The position numbers and the translations under genes are program-made. This document shows positions 30,641 through 39,494 of a stretch of DNA of 64,000 bases, one piece after another. Each line of letters begins with the position of its first letter. Positions within the stretch are counted from its first letter, which is position 1. The notes under the pieces were generated by a model. The model did no database searches, had not been told where the DNA came from, and saw nothing but the letters and a program-made list of their open reading frames with translations. Source of the stretch: Nitrospina sp. (GTDB taxonomy: Bacteria > Nitrospinota > Nitrospinia > Nitrospinales > JACRGP01); contig JACAVV010000024.1 in assembly GCA_024648695.1 (NCBI GenBank), positions 1 to 64,000 on the forward strand. Direction: 5' to 3'.

Positions 30641-31510
30641 ATGAGAAACAAAGCCAGGATATTTTGTAATTTGAAACCTTTTCCTCCTCTTCCTAAAACA
30701 GGGTCCTGTATTATTGCATTGTCGCTGGTGCTTCTATTGTTAAACAGTGCTTGCTCAACGCTAAGTGACACCGATGAGGGCAAATCTTTTTCCTTAAAAT
30801 ACAAGAGTAAAACAGTACTTGGAAATATACCCAAAGATTTCATACTGGATCATCCCATTCAAATTTCCAAATCCGAGATTTACAATCATTTACTCTCCAT
30901 CTGGTACGAACCATTGACTCTCATGGCCAAACCCAAGCGGGTGTTTTCCGGTCAGGAAGCCAAAAAAATCACCCCTTCCCTTGCTAAAGCGCTCAATGGG
31001 ATCACCAGTGTCGACGTGGCCATGCTGAGAGTGGAATCCGACGATGGCCCCATTCAGGTCTACGTGTTTTCCGCACTGGGACGATTACACTGGAAGTTTA
31101 CAACTATCAAGGGCATCGAATATTCCACGCACCCTATTGCCGGCAGAAGGGGAATCAACTGGAAAATGGTGCCGCAGGCCAGCCAGTACCTGTTTGCAAA
31201 CAAAAAGTTCATGCTTAAGGATATTCAGGACAACTGGCTTGTGGCCGAGTTCCAATTGCCTAAAGCCAGCCCAACTTTCAAGAAAAAGAAAGGAAAGGGA
31301 AAAAGCAAAAAAGGCGACCAAGTCCAACGCAAGAGATCTTCAAGAAGGTCGGTATCCAAGTCCCGGTCCTCGAATATTCCCCAAGGAAAAAGTATGGATC
31401 CCGAACTGGAAAAAAAGCTTGAGTTTTTGAAAGACCTGCATAAAAAAGGCCTTATTGACGACACGGAATTTAAACAAAAAAGGAAAGAGCTGGTCGATGA
31501 GTTTTTTTAG
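30641..31510 (+). CDS. Lipoprotein with C-terminal SHOCT-like domain (paralog 2)
   Basis: 289 residues with a lipobox LNSAC near residue 38 after an unusually long N-terminal basic/proline region. The middle domain parallels the preceding gene (HPIQISKSEIYNHLLSIWYE; GRLHWKFTTI; GINWKMVPQASQYLF). A lysine/arginine-rich linker and a SHOCT-like end (LEFLKDLHKKGLIDDTEFKQ) follow. The two genes almost certainly arose by tandem duplication and have diverged widely. A strong terminator overlaps the stop codon. Role unknown; an outer- or inner-membrane surface position is inferred from the lipobox. Confidence 0.83.
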   Translation: MRNKARIFCNLKPFPPLPKTGSCIIALSLVLLLLNSACSTLSDTDEGKSFSLKYKSKTVLGNIPKDFILDHPIQISKSEIYNHLLSIWYEPLTLMAKPKRVFSGQEAKKITPSLAKALNGITSVDVAMLRVESDDGPIQVYVFSALGRLHWKFTTIKGIEYSTHPIAGRRGINWKMVPQASQYLFANKKFMLKDIQDNWLVAEFQLPKASPTFKKKKGKGKSKKGDQVQRKRSSRRSVSKSRSSNIPQGKSMDPELEKKLEFLKDLHKKGLIDDTEFKQKRKELVDEFF

Positions 31511-31565
31511 GGTTTTAAAGGTTATCCATGGAGCATTCAGTTTTTTAAACCCTTTTATTTTTCTC
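31509..31565 (+). terminator. Intrinsic terminator after the second SHOCT lipoprotein
   Basis: AGGGTTT (31509-31515) starts within the stop codon and pairs with AAACCCT (31547-31553), extended by AAA/TTT, followed by a T-rich tract with one interrupting A. The loop is long (about 31 nt). Confidence 0.6.
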
Positions 31566-31595
31566 AAAGAGTTTTTACCAAAATAAGGAAAACAT

Positions 31596-32216
31596 ATGGA
31601 TTTCAAGGACATATTAAATAACCGCCGAAGTGTCAAATCCTATGTCTCGAAACAGTCTATTTCCGATGAAGACCTGGAGGCCCTTTTCGAAGAAGTAATT
31701 TTAAGTCCCAGTTCATTCAATCTTCAGCATTGGAAATTTATTGCTGTTAAGGATATTCAACGCAAAAAACAGGTTCAGGAATCGGCCTGGGGACAGGAAC
31801 AGGTCTCTGACTGCTCCGTTTTGCTGATCGTTTGCGGTAAGGTAGATGCCTATTTGGACGCACCTGAGATTTACTCCGAAACCCCCAAAGAAATTCAGGA
31901 AAAAGTGTTACCCATGATTCATGGTTTCTATGATGGACAAGGACAACTGCAACGGGATGAGGCCATTCGTAGCGCGTCTTTGGCTTCCATGACCTTGATG
32001 CTAGCGGCAAAAAACAGAGGATGGGTCACTTGCCCTATGATTGGTTTTGATCCAATTTCAGTTTCAAAATTCGCGGAACTGGACTCCAGTTTTATACCCG
32101 TGATGCTGATAGCCTTGGGCTATCAAAAGGACGAACCAAGACCCAGGTCTTATCGTCGTCCGGTAAGTGAAGTGGTTCGATGGAACACTTTGAATGGGAG
32201 CGGACTGGGTGAATAA
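31596..32216 (+). CDS. Nitroreductase family flavoprotein
   Basis: 206-residue FMN/NAD(P)H-dependent oxidoreductase of the nitroreductase superfamily. The N-terminal NNRRSVKSYVSKQSISDE and SPSSFNLQHWKFIAV segments contact FMN, and AASLASMTLMLAAKNRGWVTCPMIGF-type sequence and a final YRRPVSEVVRW complete the fold. Substrates of this family range from nitroaromatics to quinones; none can be assigned. AAGGAAAA lies upstream of the ATG. Single gene, convergent with 32245. Confidence 0.9.
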   Translation: MDFKDILNNRRSVKSYVSKQSISDEDLEALFEEVILSPSSFNLQHWKFIAVKDIQRKKQVQESAWGQEQVSDCSVLLIVCGKVDAYLDAPEIYSETPKEIQEKVLPMIHGFYDGQGQLQRDEAIRSASLASMTLMLAAKNRGWVTCPMIGFDPISVSKFAELDSSFIPVMLIALGYQKDEPRPRSYRRPVSEVVRWNTLNGSGLGE

Positions 32217-32244
32217 GAGTTTTGGGTGACGGGATAAGGAGGAT

Positions 32245-32724
32245 TTATTTTCTGCTCCGGTTTTCCGCTTCCTTTGCCAGCAGTTCGTCTACTTTATCCA
32301 TCAGGTCGTTGCGTTCCTGATTGGTGGTATCAATTTGACGTTTGAATCCTACGATTTCGGAGTCGGGGAGGTCCTCGCGCCTGACTTCATCTTCCAGGTG
32401 CCAGATCTTTATGTTGCGGTGGGCCAGTTCACTTACGGCTTTACCCAGGCTCAGGATGGAATCGGAGGATTTTACATTCAGGTTTTTATACAGCTTGACT
32501 TTTTCATCCCGAATGCGAATTTTTCCTTCCAAAGCGGCAATCAAATATCCGTTGATTTCTTCAATGATATCCTGTTGCTGTTCCACGACCAATTGACGTT
32601 TTTGCAACAACTCATGCCTTTTAGGATCGTCGTCGGTAGTGGTTTCCAACACTTCATCCAGGTGCCAAAGACGGAGGTTTTTGATCGATAGTTTATCTAC
32701 CAGACTGCCTAGTGTTTCTGCCAT
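32245..32724 (-). CDS. Helical protein with internal LWH/IWH repeat (DUF4254-like)
   Basis: 159 residues, all-helical by composition, with an internal duplication: LVDKLSIKNLRLWHLDEV near residue 8 and VSELAHRNIKIWHLEDEVRR near residue 92. The N-x-[RK]-[LI]-WH-[LE] wording recalls the DUF4254 family that travels with glycosyltransferase clusters, though no such genes adjoin it. No signal, membrane or catalytic motif is evident. The family assignment is tentative; the internal repeat is directly visible. Confidence 0.68.
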   Translation of the reverse strand: MAETLGSLVDKLSIKNLRLWHLDEVLETTTDDDPKRHELLQKRQLVVEQQQDIIEEINGYLIAALEGKIRIRDEKVKLYKNLNVKSSDSILSLGKAVSELAHRNIKIWHLEDEVRREDLPDSEIVGFKRQIDTTNQERNDLMDKVDELLAKEAENRSRK

Positions 32725-32826
32725 GTATAGTTGCTCTTTCGCAATATTTTTTTACATTTATTTAAAAATAATGCTGGTACCCTAGCATAGTTGCTGAACC
32801 TGATTCAACGGCTTATAAGAGGCTTG

Positions 32827-33459
32827 CTATTTTTTCCTGAGACAAAAAATACCATCACGGACCGTAAGCAGAACGCCTTCAACCCGCGGGTCTTTACTAA
32901 CCGCCTCATTAAAATTGTGAATGGCTATACTCGATTCGTCTTTTGGATTGAGCACGCTTCCGCTCCATAACACATTATCAACCACAATCAAACCGCCCTG
33001 CCGGACCTTGGGAAGAACCGCCTCAAAATAATTCTGGTAGTTGATCTTATCGGCATCGATAAATACCAGGTCAATGGGTCCATGAAGTTTTTCAATAGAT
33101 TCCAGTGCGGGACCTTCCATCAGGGAAATCTTTTTCCCATGCGGGCTTTCCTCAAAATATTTACGAGCGACTTTACAACTGTCGGGATCAATATCGCAAG
33201 TCACCAGGATCCCATCATCCGGCAATCCCTCTGCCATATTGAGGGAGCCGAACCCACTAAAGGTCCCGATTTCCAGCACGCTATGGGCATTACTGATCTG
33301 GACCAATAATTTTAAAAACCGGCCTTCAATTCTGCCTGTCAACATTTGCGGAATTTCAAGAGTATCCCAGGTTTCCTTTTCCAGTCGATTCAGCAATTCA
33401 CTTTCGGGCTGGGTGTGATCGTAAGCATACTTTTCAATTTTTTCATCTATAAAATCCAT
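32827..33459 (-). CDS. Class I O-methyltransferase (caffeoyl-CoA OMT type)
   Basis: 210 residues with the SAM-binding VLEIGTFSGFGSLNMAEGL, the metal/catalytic region DLVFIDADKINYQNYFEAVLP, and GGLIVVDNVLWSG, all diagnostic of divalent-cation-dependent catechol/caffeoyl-CoA O-methyltransferases. Bacterial members act on catechols, tRNA hydroxyuridine (TrmR-like) or unknown substrates. GAGGT precedes the ATG. Single gene after the aroK-LRR-alkA unit on the same strand. Confidence 0.92.
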   Translation of the reverse strand: MDFIDEKIEKYAYDHTQPESELLNRLEKETWDTLEIPQMLTGRIEGRFLKLLVQISNAHSVLEIGTFSGFGSLNMAEGLPDDGILVTCDIDPDSCKVARKYFEESPHGKKISLMEGPALESIEKLHGPIDLVFIDADKINYQNYFEAVLPKVRQGGLIVVDNVLWSGSVLNPKDESSIAIHNFNEAVSKDPRVEGVLLTVRDGIFCLRKK

Positions 33460-33505
33460 GCGCTACCTCAAATATTTGTTGGGTTACAGTCTTCGAAAAT
33501 GGGGT

Positions 33506-34132
33506 TTAATAGTTCACAATTTCCGCATTTAGGGATCTCCAGGAATACCAGGTTCCAATGGTTTGCCAGGGTATCCATCTCGCTCCAATTTCGCGGACAG
33601 TTTTTGCTTTTGGCATTTGCTCCAGTTGGTAAATATTTTTGAGACCCTGTTGAAGCCCCAGGTCCTGAACCGGAAGCACATCCAGCCGGTTCAAGGAGAA
33701 AATTAGAAACATCTCTGCTGTCCAAACCCCAATTCCTCTGACAGAGGTTAACTCTTCAATGATTTCTTCGTTCCCTTGATAAGCCAATTTGTGGGGCCGG
33801 ATAGAACGGTCAGCAAACTTTTGAGCCAGATCGCGAAAGCAGGACACCTTCTGCCGGGACAGGCCAATGGAGCGCATCGTCTTATCTGAAAGCGCCAATA
33901 CCCGTTCTGGAGTGGGTGCTTTTCCAAAAAAAGCTCTATGAAAATTTTTGGTGATAGATTCCGCGGCTTTAATAGAAATTTGCTGGGATATGATGGAGTG
34001 ACATAAAACCTGGAAATACTTTTTATTGGGTTTAAGTTGGAAAGGGCCCAGAGAGGAAATGACCCGTTCCATAATTGGATCACACTTTTTAAAATGTTTT
34101 AAAATCTCTTTTCGGTCCGGGACCGGTCCCAT
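33506..34132 (-). CDS. DNA-3-methyladenine glycosylase II family protein
   Basis: Excises alkylated bases from DNA. The 208-residue chain has the HhH-GPD fold: SIISQQISIKAAES, the hairpin LTSVRGIGVWTAEMFLIF and the catalytic Asp in LPVQDLGLQQG. It lacks the N-terminal domain of E. coli AlkA and so resembles the shorter Mag/AfAlkA class. It begins 11 bp after the LRR gene stop and is probably co-transcribed with aroK and the LRR gene. It complements ogt in alkylation repair. Confidence 0.92.
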   Translation of the reverse strand: MGPVPDRKEILKHFKKCDPIMERVISSLGPFQLKPNKKYFQVLCHSIISQQISIKAAESITKNFHRAFFGKAPTPERVLALSDKTMRSIGLSRQKVSCFRDLAQKFADRSIRPHKLAYQGNEEIIEELTSVRGIGVWTAEMFLIFSLNRLDVLPVQDLGLQQGLKNIYQLEQMPKAKTVREIGARWIPWQTIGTWYSWRSLNAEIVNY

Positions 34133-34142
34133 GCAACACCCT

Positions 34143-34964
34143 TCACTTTCGGTACAGTTGATCCTTCAATACAGTTCGAAGCTTGGGCAAGTTCGGGAGA
34201 CTTTTGAGAGCCGCAACGGCATCATTGCTTACCGCGTTTCCAGACAGGTCAATTACTTCCAGGTTTTTCAGGGAACCAGCCGATTCAAAGACATGAACGA
34301 TAGAATCCTTCAGACGATTCCCTGTCAGAGAAATCATTTTCAGACTTCCAACCCAGGGCGCGTTTAAAAGAACTTCTAAAGCAGGCTCGTCCAATCCCGT
34401 TTCCTGAATAAACAAGGTGGCCAGTTCGTTCAACCAGGGCGACTCCGAAAGAGCCTTGAATCCCTCGAACCCCAAGGCATTGCCACGCAAATACAGAGTT
34501 TGCAAACCTTTCAGGTTTTCCGCCTGAGCTAAAAGTTTCATTCCTTCGGGGCCAATCCTGTTGTGTTGCAAATACAGCGTGTCCAGACGCGTTAAGTAGG
34601 GAGATTCTGTTATCAATTTTATGGCCTGATCGCTTAATTTATTTTTTGCCAAAGACAACGAAGTCACTTTCGCCGTTGACTCGCTTTGGGCCAATATTTC
34701 AACCCCCGCATCGCCAAACTCATTATCATCCAGCTCCAGTACTTTCACTTTGCGAAAGCGGGGATATTGCATCAAATCCAACAACTCGTCGCAAATCACT
34801 TCCTTGCCGTTGAGCGAAAGCTTGAATTTCGGTTCCACGCTGGATTCGGCCTGAGCGAAATTATGAGTTTCATTGACCACCATCGTATCCTCATCTTCCT
34901 TTTCCACAGTGGTCAAAAGGGACATACTGTTGACCACCAGACTTTCAAACAGAGTTCCTTCCAT
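34143..34964 (-). CDS. Ribonuclease-inhibitor-type leucine-rich repeat protein
   Basis: 273 residues without signal peptide. About seven LRRs of the RI type (LxxLxLxxNxLxxxG...) run from residue 55 to 265, with units such as VTSLSLAKNKLSDQAIKLI and LDTLYLQHNRIGPEGMKLL. The N-terminal 50 residues are polar. It begins 2 bp after the aroK stop. Bacterial RI-like LRR proteins usually bind other proteins; the partner is unknown. Two related LRR genes lie at 36253 and 38075. Confidence 0.88.
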   Translation of the reverse strand: MEGTLFESLVVNSMSLLTTVEKEDEDTMVVNETHNFAQAESSVEPKFKLSLNGKEVICDELLDLMQYPRFRKVKVLELDDNEFGDAGVEILAQSESTAKVTSLSLAKNKLSDQAIKLITESPYLTRLDTLYLQHNRIGPEGMKLLAQAENLKGLQTLYLRGNALGFEGFKALSESPWLNELATLFIQETGLDEPALEVLLNAPWVGSLKMISLTGNRLKDSIVHVFESAGSLKNLEVIDLSGNAVSNDAVAALKSLPNLPKLRTVLKDQLYRK

Positions 34965-34966
34965 GA

Positions 34967-35488
34967 TCAGACCCAGTTCCTTTGCTTAAAATATTCCAAG
35001 ATTTCTTTAACCGTTTCCTTTGGCCGGACACTCGTGGTGTCACAAACAAGATCCGCTGCGGCCAGGTATTTTTCTCTGCGCTCTTCAATCACTTTTCTTT
35101 GTTCCTCCTCGAAGGTCAAACCATCAATCAGGGCAGGCCGATTCGGATCTCGCCGAATTCGTTTCACGATGGTTTGAAACTCGGCAATAAGGAGAACCAC
35201 CCGGCCGTTTTGTTTAAGATTGAAAACATTGCGGTCGTCAAGAACCACGCCCCCGCCACAATCGATGATAGCTTCTTCCTGATCCGTAGCGACCTGCTCC
35301 ACAATTTTATGCTCGATTTCGCGAAACCGGGACCACCCCCAGGCTTGCACCATATCGGGGATGGACATACCTACATTTTCAACGATCAAATCATCAATAC
35401 AAAACAGTTTTCGGCGCAAATTGCGAACCAGAAACTTTCCTATCGTACTTTTTCCGGTTCCACGGTACCCCATTAAAACGATATTCAT
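34967..35488 (-). CDS. aroK: Shikimate kinase
   Basis: Phosphorylates shikimate with ATP, fifth step of the chorismate pathway. ATG 35488 gives 173 residues, with the P-loop MGYRGTGKSTIGK near the N-terminus, the shikimate-binding DDLIVENVGMSIPD and FREIEHKIV, DCGGGVV and the lid region RRDPNRPALIDG. A longer frame to 35536 adds residues with no family match, so the internal ATG is used. Lies upstream of an LRR gene, an unusual partner. Confidence 0.94.
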   Translation of the reverse strand: MNIVLMGYRGTGKSTIGKFLVRNLRRKLFCIDDLIVENVGMSIPDMVQAWGWSRFREIEHKIVEQVATDQEEAIIDCGGGVVLDDRNVFNLKQNGRVVLLIAEFQTIVKRIRRDPNRPALIDGLTFEEEQRKVIEERREKYLAAADLVCDTTSVRPKETVKEILEYFKQRNWV

Positions 35489-35788
35489 ATAAACTGTTAA
35501 ACCTGTTAATCCATACTTAATGATGAGGCCTCCCAATTGAGAGGTTAAACCTTAATCTTCGATTGGGACATATTATAGTATTTTGAAAGGGTAATTAATT
35601 TTTCCCAAGGATGCAAACACTTAACAAAATTTCACGAATTTTAAACAAACTCATCCACAATCTTTTTCAGAATTTTTCAGAACCATAAACGAAAATTAAA
35701 CTTGGTTTGATTTTCAATATGATATACTTTCGAATTGATGGATTGATGAAGGTTTTATCAGTTGGTTTTTTAATGAAAGGCAAAAACC

Positions 35789-36250
35789 GTGAATATTAAA
35801 ACCGTAATTATTTTTTTGATTGTTGGTATATTTGGTTTCAATAGCGTCAGTTACGCACTGGATAATAAAGAAGGGTTGGAAAGGCTTTGTAATGAGGAAA
35901 AAAATGGCCTTGCTTGTTTACAATTAGGCGAAAATTCCAGGGTTATGGATCGCGATAACAAAACGGCACTGAAATATTTCCGGACAGGTTGTGACAATAA
36001 CAACATGACCGCTTGTGTCCATGCCGGAATCCTCATCCAAATGAATGGGACACAATACAGTAAACAATGGAAAGAGGCCGCGGCCCTTTATCAAAAGGCT
36101 TGTGATCAAGACCACGACAAAGCGTGCTTCAATCTTGGCTCCCTGAAATACAGGGAAGGACGCGCAAAAAAAGCTATAAAGTTTTATGACAAAGCCTGTG
36201 AATTAGGCAATATAATGGCTTGTAGCAACGCTAAAACTCTTAAAAAGTAA
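35789..36250 (+). CDS. Secreted Sel1-like repeat protein, Cys-rich
   Basis: 153 residues with a signal peptide (1-23, ending SYALD) and about three Sel1-type alpha/alpha repeats, each carrying a Cys pair seven or so residues apart (CNEEKNGLACLQLGE; CDQDHDKACFNLGSLKYREG). The pattern resembles the disulfide-stabilised Hcp proteins of Helicobacter. It starts with GTG 35789 behind GAAAGG. An LRR gene starts 2 bp after its stop, so both are probably one transcript although one is exported and the other apparently not. Confidence 0.87.
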   Translation: MNIKTVIIFLIVGIFGFNSVSYALDNKEGLERLCNEEKNGLACLQLGENSRVMDRDNKTALKYFRTGCDNNNMTACVHAGILIQMNGTQYSKQWKEAAALYQKACDQDHDKACFNLGSLKYREGRAKKAIKFYDKACELGNIMACSNAKTLKK

Positions 36251-36252
36251 AA

Positions 36253-36915
36253 ATGGCAAAAAAGGTCAAGAGTTGGGAGGATTTAATTAATGACGGTGAG
36301 CAGTACGGCGCCTCAGAAGTTGAGTACAACCCTACGGAAAAAGTCATTATTGAATCCATCAAGGATAAAACTGTTTTAAAAATTCAGGATAAATACGCAT
36401 TTTCCAAGACTGGCCAGTCGATTGGAGAAAACCACGGGGTCGAATTGGCGAGGATTATCGCCAATTTTGAACCTTGCAGAGACGTGACCTCGTTTATTTT
36501 AACCCACAATGAATTGGGGCCTGAAGGATTACAGCAGTTGGTGGAATCGGAGAAATTAACCCAAATCGAATATCTTCATCTGGGCTCCAATCGATTGGGT
36601 GATGAAGGCCTGCGTATTCTTTCGCAAGCAAAAATATTTTCTAAAGTTCACACTCTCAACCTGGAATGCAATGGAATCACCGCAGAGGGCGCCACCGCTT
36701 TGGCGTCCTCCCCCGTGTTTACTAAGGTCACCTCACTGAACCTTGTAGATAACCGGATTGGTGAGGAGGGAGCGTTGGCTTTTGCAGACTCGGACACCTT
36801 TAAAAATCTCACCTATTTGCATCTGGGCGGCAATCGAATCAAATCCAAAGAGGTCAAGGAAGCGGTCCGAAATTCCCCCAAACTCTCTCAGCTAAAAACT
36901 CTAAAAATATTTTGA
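36253..36915 (+). CDS. Leucine-rich repeat protein (RI type)
   Basis: 220 residues with no signal peptide. Five or six RI-type LRRs occupy about residues 75-215 (IEYLHLGSNRLGDEGLRIL; VHTLNLECNGITAEGATAL; LTYLHLGGNRIKSKEVKEA). The N-terminal 70 residues are a polar, possibly beta-rich cap. It is directly behind the Sel1 gene and converges with a pentapeptide-repeat gene 4 bp away. A protein-binding role is inferred from the fold only. Confidence 0.87.
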   Translation: MAKKVKSWEDLINDGEQYGASEVEYNPTEKVIIESIKDKTVLKIQDKYAFSKTGQSIGENHGVELARIIANFEPCRDVTSFILTHNELGPEGLQQLVESEKLTQIEYLHLGSNRLGDEGLRILSQAKIFSKVHTLNLECNGITAEGATALASSPVFTKVTSLNLVDNRIGEEGALAFADSDTFKNLTYLHLGGNRIKSKEVKEAVRNSPKLSQLKTLKIF

Positions 36916-36919
36916 CAAT

Positions 36920-37333
36920 TTAAAGCCTGGTGGTTTCATCTATATGAGCCGTTGCCAATTGCTCCCGAGTCAAACCCTCGGCGCCGCGTAAATCCGCTCC
37001 CAGCAATAGCGTCCCCTGAATGGAAGCATTGGCCAAGTTGGCCCCTTTCAAGTCGGCAAACATGAGATCGGCTTCATTTAGATTGGTGTCTTGCAATTGC
37101 GCTTCCATCAATTGAGCGTCTTGCAAGTTAGCGCCACGTAAATCTGCCGACTGAAGATAAACATTCAACATTTGGGCTTCCATCAAATCGGCTTCAATCA
37201 ACTTAGCTCCTTTCAAATCCGCAAAATCAAGTTGAGCCCCTCGTAATACAGCCCGTTTTCCCTGATAACCAAATGTGTCAATCCAGCGCGAATGGTCCTC
37301 TAAAATTTTCTGAAAGTCTTCGGGAACGTTCAT
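36920..37333 (-). CDS. Pentapeptide repeat protein
   Basis: 137 residues; from about residue 28 to 118 it is a continuous run of A(D/N)LxX pentapeptides (LKGANLANASIQG; LRGANLQDAQLME) that will fold as a right-handed quadrilateral beta-helix. The ending GLTREQLATAHIDETTRL is also found, in modified form, at the end of the pentapeptide protein at 50286 (CEQILSGHIDKKTQF), suggesting a shared subfamily. No signal. Function unknown; some relatives mimic DNA or mediate protein contacts. Confidence 0.9.
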   Translation of the reverse strand: MNVPEDFQKILEDHSRWIDTFGYQGKRAVLRGAQLDFADLKGAKLIEADLMEAQMLNVYLQSADLRGANLQDAQLMEAQLQDTNLNEADLMFADLKGANLANASIQGTLLLGADLRGAEGLTREQLATAHIDETTRL

Positions 37334-37382
37334 GAACCCACTCTGAAAAATGCCTGTAGAGAATGTTACTTCCCAAAAAGAT

Positions 37383-38021
37383 TCAATTCGCCAAACATTG
37401 AATCATTTTCCGGTCTTCAAAAATTTTCTGGAGCGCAAGGGACAGGGTTGCGTTGATCAATTGGGTATTGGGTATGTTTCCAGCCACAATTTTGTGCTTC
37501 TGTTCATTTTCAGAAGAATATTTCCCCAAATACCGCTTGCCCTGATTCAAACACCCGGCTTTAAGAGAAACATTGATTCGTTCTCCAATCTGGGCACCAT
37601 CTTCATAATACCGGTCATGAATTTTTAAAACTTCGATCTTCATACGCCGATTCTTTTCGTGGGCATAAGGCTTGGGACGAAATTGAATTCGTTTCAGACC
37701 TTCCCGAACCTTCTTACCAACCACTTCGGAAATATTGCCATCGGAACTGATCGTGAATTTCCTGATTTGCAACAGACTGCCTCCCCCTGACCCAATGGTT
37801 AAATCGGGACGCATATCGACCACCTTCAGACCAACCGTCCTTTCAGCCCCCACGTCGGAGGGACGAACAAAAATCTCGGGATCAATTCGAACCTTGTAGC
37901 GCTGAACCAAATAATCGGATTCAATAGAAGGTAAGGAAGGCACCGGGCTGTTTTTGGAACAAGCGCTTAAAAAAAACAGGGCTATCCAAACAAATATTTT
38001 AAAAACTGCCGATATATTCAA
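37383..38021 (-). CDS. YajG-like lipoprotein
   Basis: The TTG at 38021 is preferred as start: AAAGGAAC lies upstream and the resulting N-terminus (MNISAVFKIFVWIALFFLSAC) is a clean lipoprotein signal with lipobox LSAC. The longer frame to 38069 would bury it. The 212-residue protein shows KVRIDPEI and LKVVDMRPDLTIG segments recalling the YajG/outer-membrane lipoprotein family. Role unknown. It is directly followed upstream on the same strand by the LRR gene at 38075. Confidence 0.72.
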   Translation of the reverse strand: MNISAVFKIFVWIALFFLSACSKNSPVPSLPSIESDYLVQRYKVRIDPEIFVRPSDVGAERTVGLKVVDMRPDLTIGSGGGSLLQIRKFTISSDGNISEVVGKKVREGLKRIQFRPKPYAHEKNRRMKIEVLKIHDRYYEDGAQIGERINVSLKAGCLNQGKRYLGKYSSENEQKHKIVAGNIPNTQLINATLSLALQKIFEDRKMIQCLAN

Positions 38022-38074
38022 ATAAAGTTCCTTTCCAGGAGTGTTCACATACCTAATAATAGCCCTCAATACAT

Positions 38075-39001
38075 TTAATCAGGTCGAATCAACTCGGGTT
38101 TCGAATAATTGACCCTTCCAGAAGCCTCGTCTACCTTCTCAGACAAAATCAGGGTTTGAAGCTTTAAAGTTTTGGACTGATGGATCGCCTCAGCACCTTT
38201 TACGGTGAAGTAATTTCGACTCAGATTCAATGCTTCCAGCTGGCCCATGGATTCTGACCCTGCTAATGCAAAAACTCCATCATCGCCAATATTATTATCT
38301 GAAAGGTTTAAGGTTTTCAGAGATTGCAAATGTCCTGCTTTGGCCAAGCATTCAGCACCCGCATTGCCTACTTTGTTGGAAGCCAAATTCAGAGATTCCA
38401 AAGCAGGAAGGCAATCATTTTCGGTTAAAGCTTGTAAACCCTCGTCGGCAAAATAATTTCTTTCCAAATCCAATACCTTAAGGTTTTTCAATTCTGCTGA
38501 CTCAGAAATCGCTTTGGCTGTTCCATCCCCAATCTGCATCCATCCCAAATTCAAAAACTCCAAATCACGACAAAGCGGTGAGGCCACGATTTTAGACACC
38601 GAGGCATCCGTCAATCGATTGTCCTCCAGGGACAAACGCTTTAAACTCATAATTTTATTGTCGGATGATATTGCCAAGGCCTCAATACCCGCATCCGTCA
38701 CATAATTTATTCCCAAAGAAAGATCTTCAAGTCCCTTTAGAACCTCAGATTGAAAGAGGATTTTTACCGCCTCGTCGCCAATCTGGTTATCGCCCAAATC
38801 GAGTGATTTGATTGAAGAGAGCATACTGCATTCAGAGAGAATTTTTACCTCGTCATCCGCAATATATTTTCCCGCCAGGACAAGATTTTCGGGATCCTTC
38901 TTTAAGGCTTCAGAAATGGTGTTTTCCAAAGCCGCTTTTTTTTCCTCATAACTGGGGGCACCGTCGTCATATTCTGCAGTGCCGCCTCTAATGATACCCA
39001 T
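38075..39001 (-). CDS. Leucine-rich repeat protein (RI type), largest of three
   Basis: 308 residues, with about nine RI-type LRRs from residue 60 to 290 (IKSLDLGDNQIGDEAVKIL; LESLNLASNKVGNAGAECL; LKTLNLSDNNIGDDGVFAL). The N-terminus is a short acidic cap and there is no signal peptide. GAGGTGA precedes the ATG. With the LRR genes at 34143 and 36253 this makes three paralogs within 5 kb, interleaved with repeat and lipoprotein genes. Confidence 0.88.
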   Translation of the reverse strand: MGIIRGGTAEYDDGAPSYEEKKAALENTISEALKKDPENLVLAGKYIADDEVKILSECSMLSSIKSLDLGDNQIGDEAVKILFQSEVLKGLEDLSLGINYVTDAGIEALAISSDNKIMSLKRLSLEDNRLTDASVSKIVASPLCRDLEFLNLGWMQIGDGTAKAISESAELKNLKVLDLERNYFADEGLQALTENDCLPALESLNLASNKVGNAGAECLAKAGHLQSLKTLNLSDNNIGDDGVFALAGSESMGQLEALNLSRNYFTVKGAEAIHQSKTLKLQTLILSEKVDEASGRVNYSKPELIRPD

Positions 39002-39233
39002 AGAATCACCTCATTTAGATTCACCTAAAATCAACCCAATCATTATATTAAGGATGCCCCGGACATCAAGCAAAATCCCTTAATGAAACTTTAAAGCCAG
39101 GTTTATCAATAGGATATTAAAAACTTTCACGAAAAAATTAAAATTATTTAATGGTCATTTAACCCTTTTTTAATGTTGCGCTATTAGAATGACTTCAAAA
39201 TGTTAACTTGTTTTAAAAAATGGAGTCAAACAA

Positions 39234-39485
39234 ATGACAAACTTCAAGACTCTCGATATTCGTGGCGAATCATTTTTTTCATCCCTCGAATTGGCCAATG
39301 AAGCATTTCGTGGAATTAAAAAAAATGGCATTCTGGAGGTTTTGGTCGACAAAAAAAGAAACCTGACCGATGCCCTTAAAAAATGGGCCGCGACTCAGGG
39401 CTATAAAACTTCGGATATGGAAGACACGAGAATGGTCCGGATATTTATCAAAAAATACAGTCCCAAGCGGCGCAAACCCCAATAG
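39234..39485 (+). CDS. TusA-fold protein lacking the catalytic cysteine
   Basis: 83 residues matching the TusA/SirA fold: LDIRGESFFSSLELANEAFRGI, then GILEVLVDKKRNLTDALKKWAATQGY and a final strand RMVRIFIKK. In sulfur-carrier TusA proteins the position of FFSS is CPxP; here no Cys is present anywhere in the protein, so sulfur relay is not possible. It may be a degenerate or regulatory family member. Monocistronic, with GGAG before the ATG and a strong terminator. Confidence 0.75.
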   Translation: MTNFKTLDIRGESFFSSLELANEAFRGIKKNGILEVLVDKKRNLTDALKKWAATQGYKTSDMEDTRMVRIFIKKYSPKRRKPQ

Positions 39486-39494
39486 CGCCAACAA

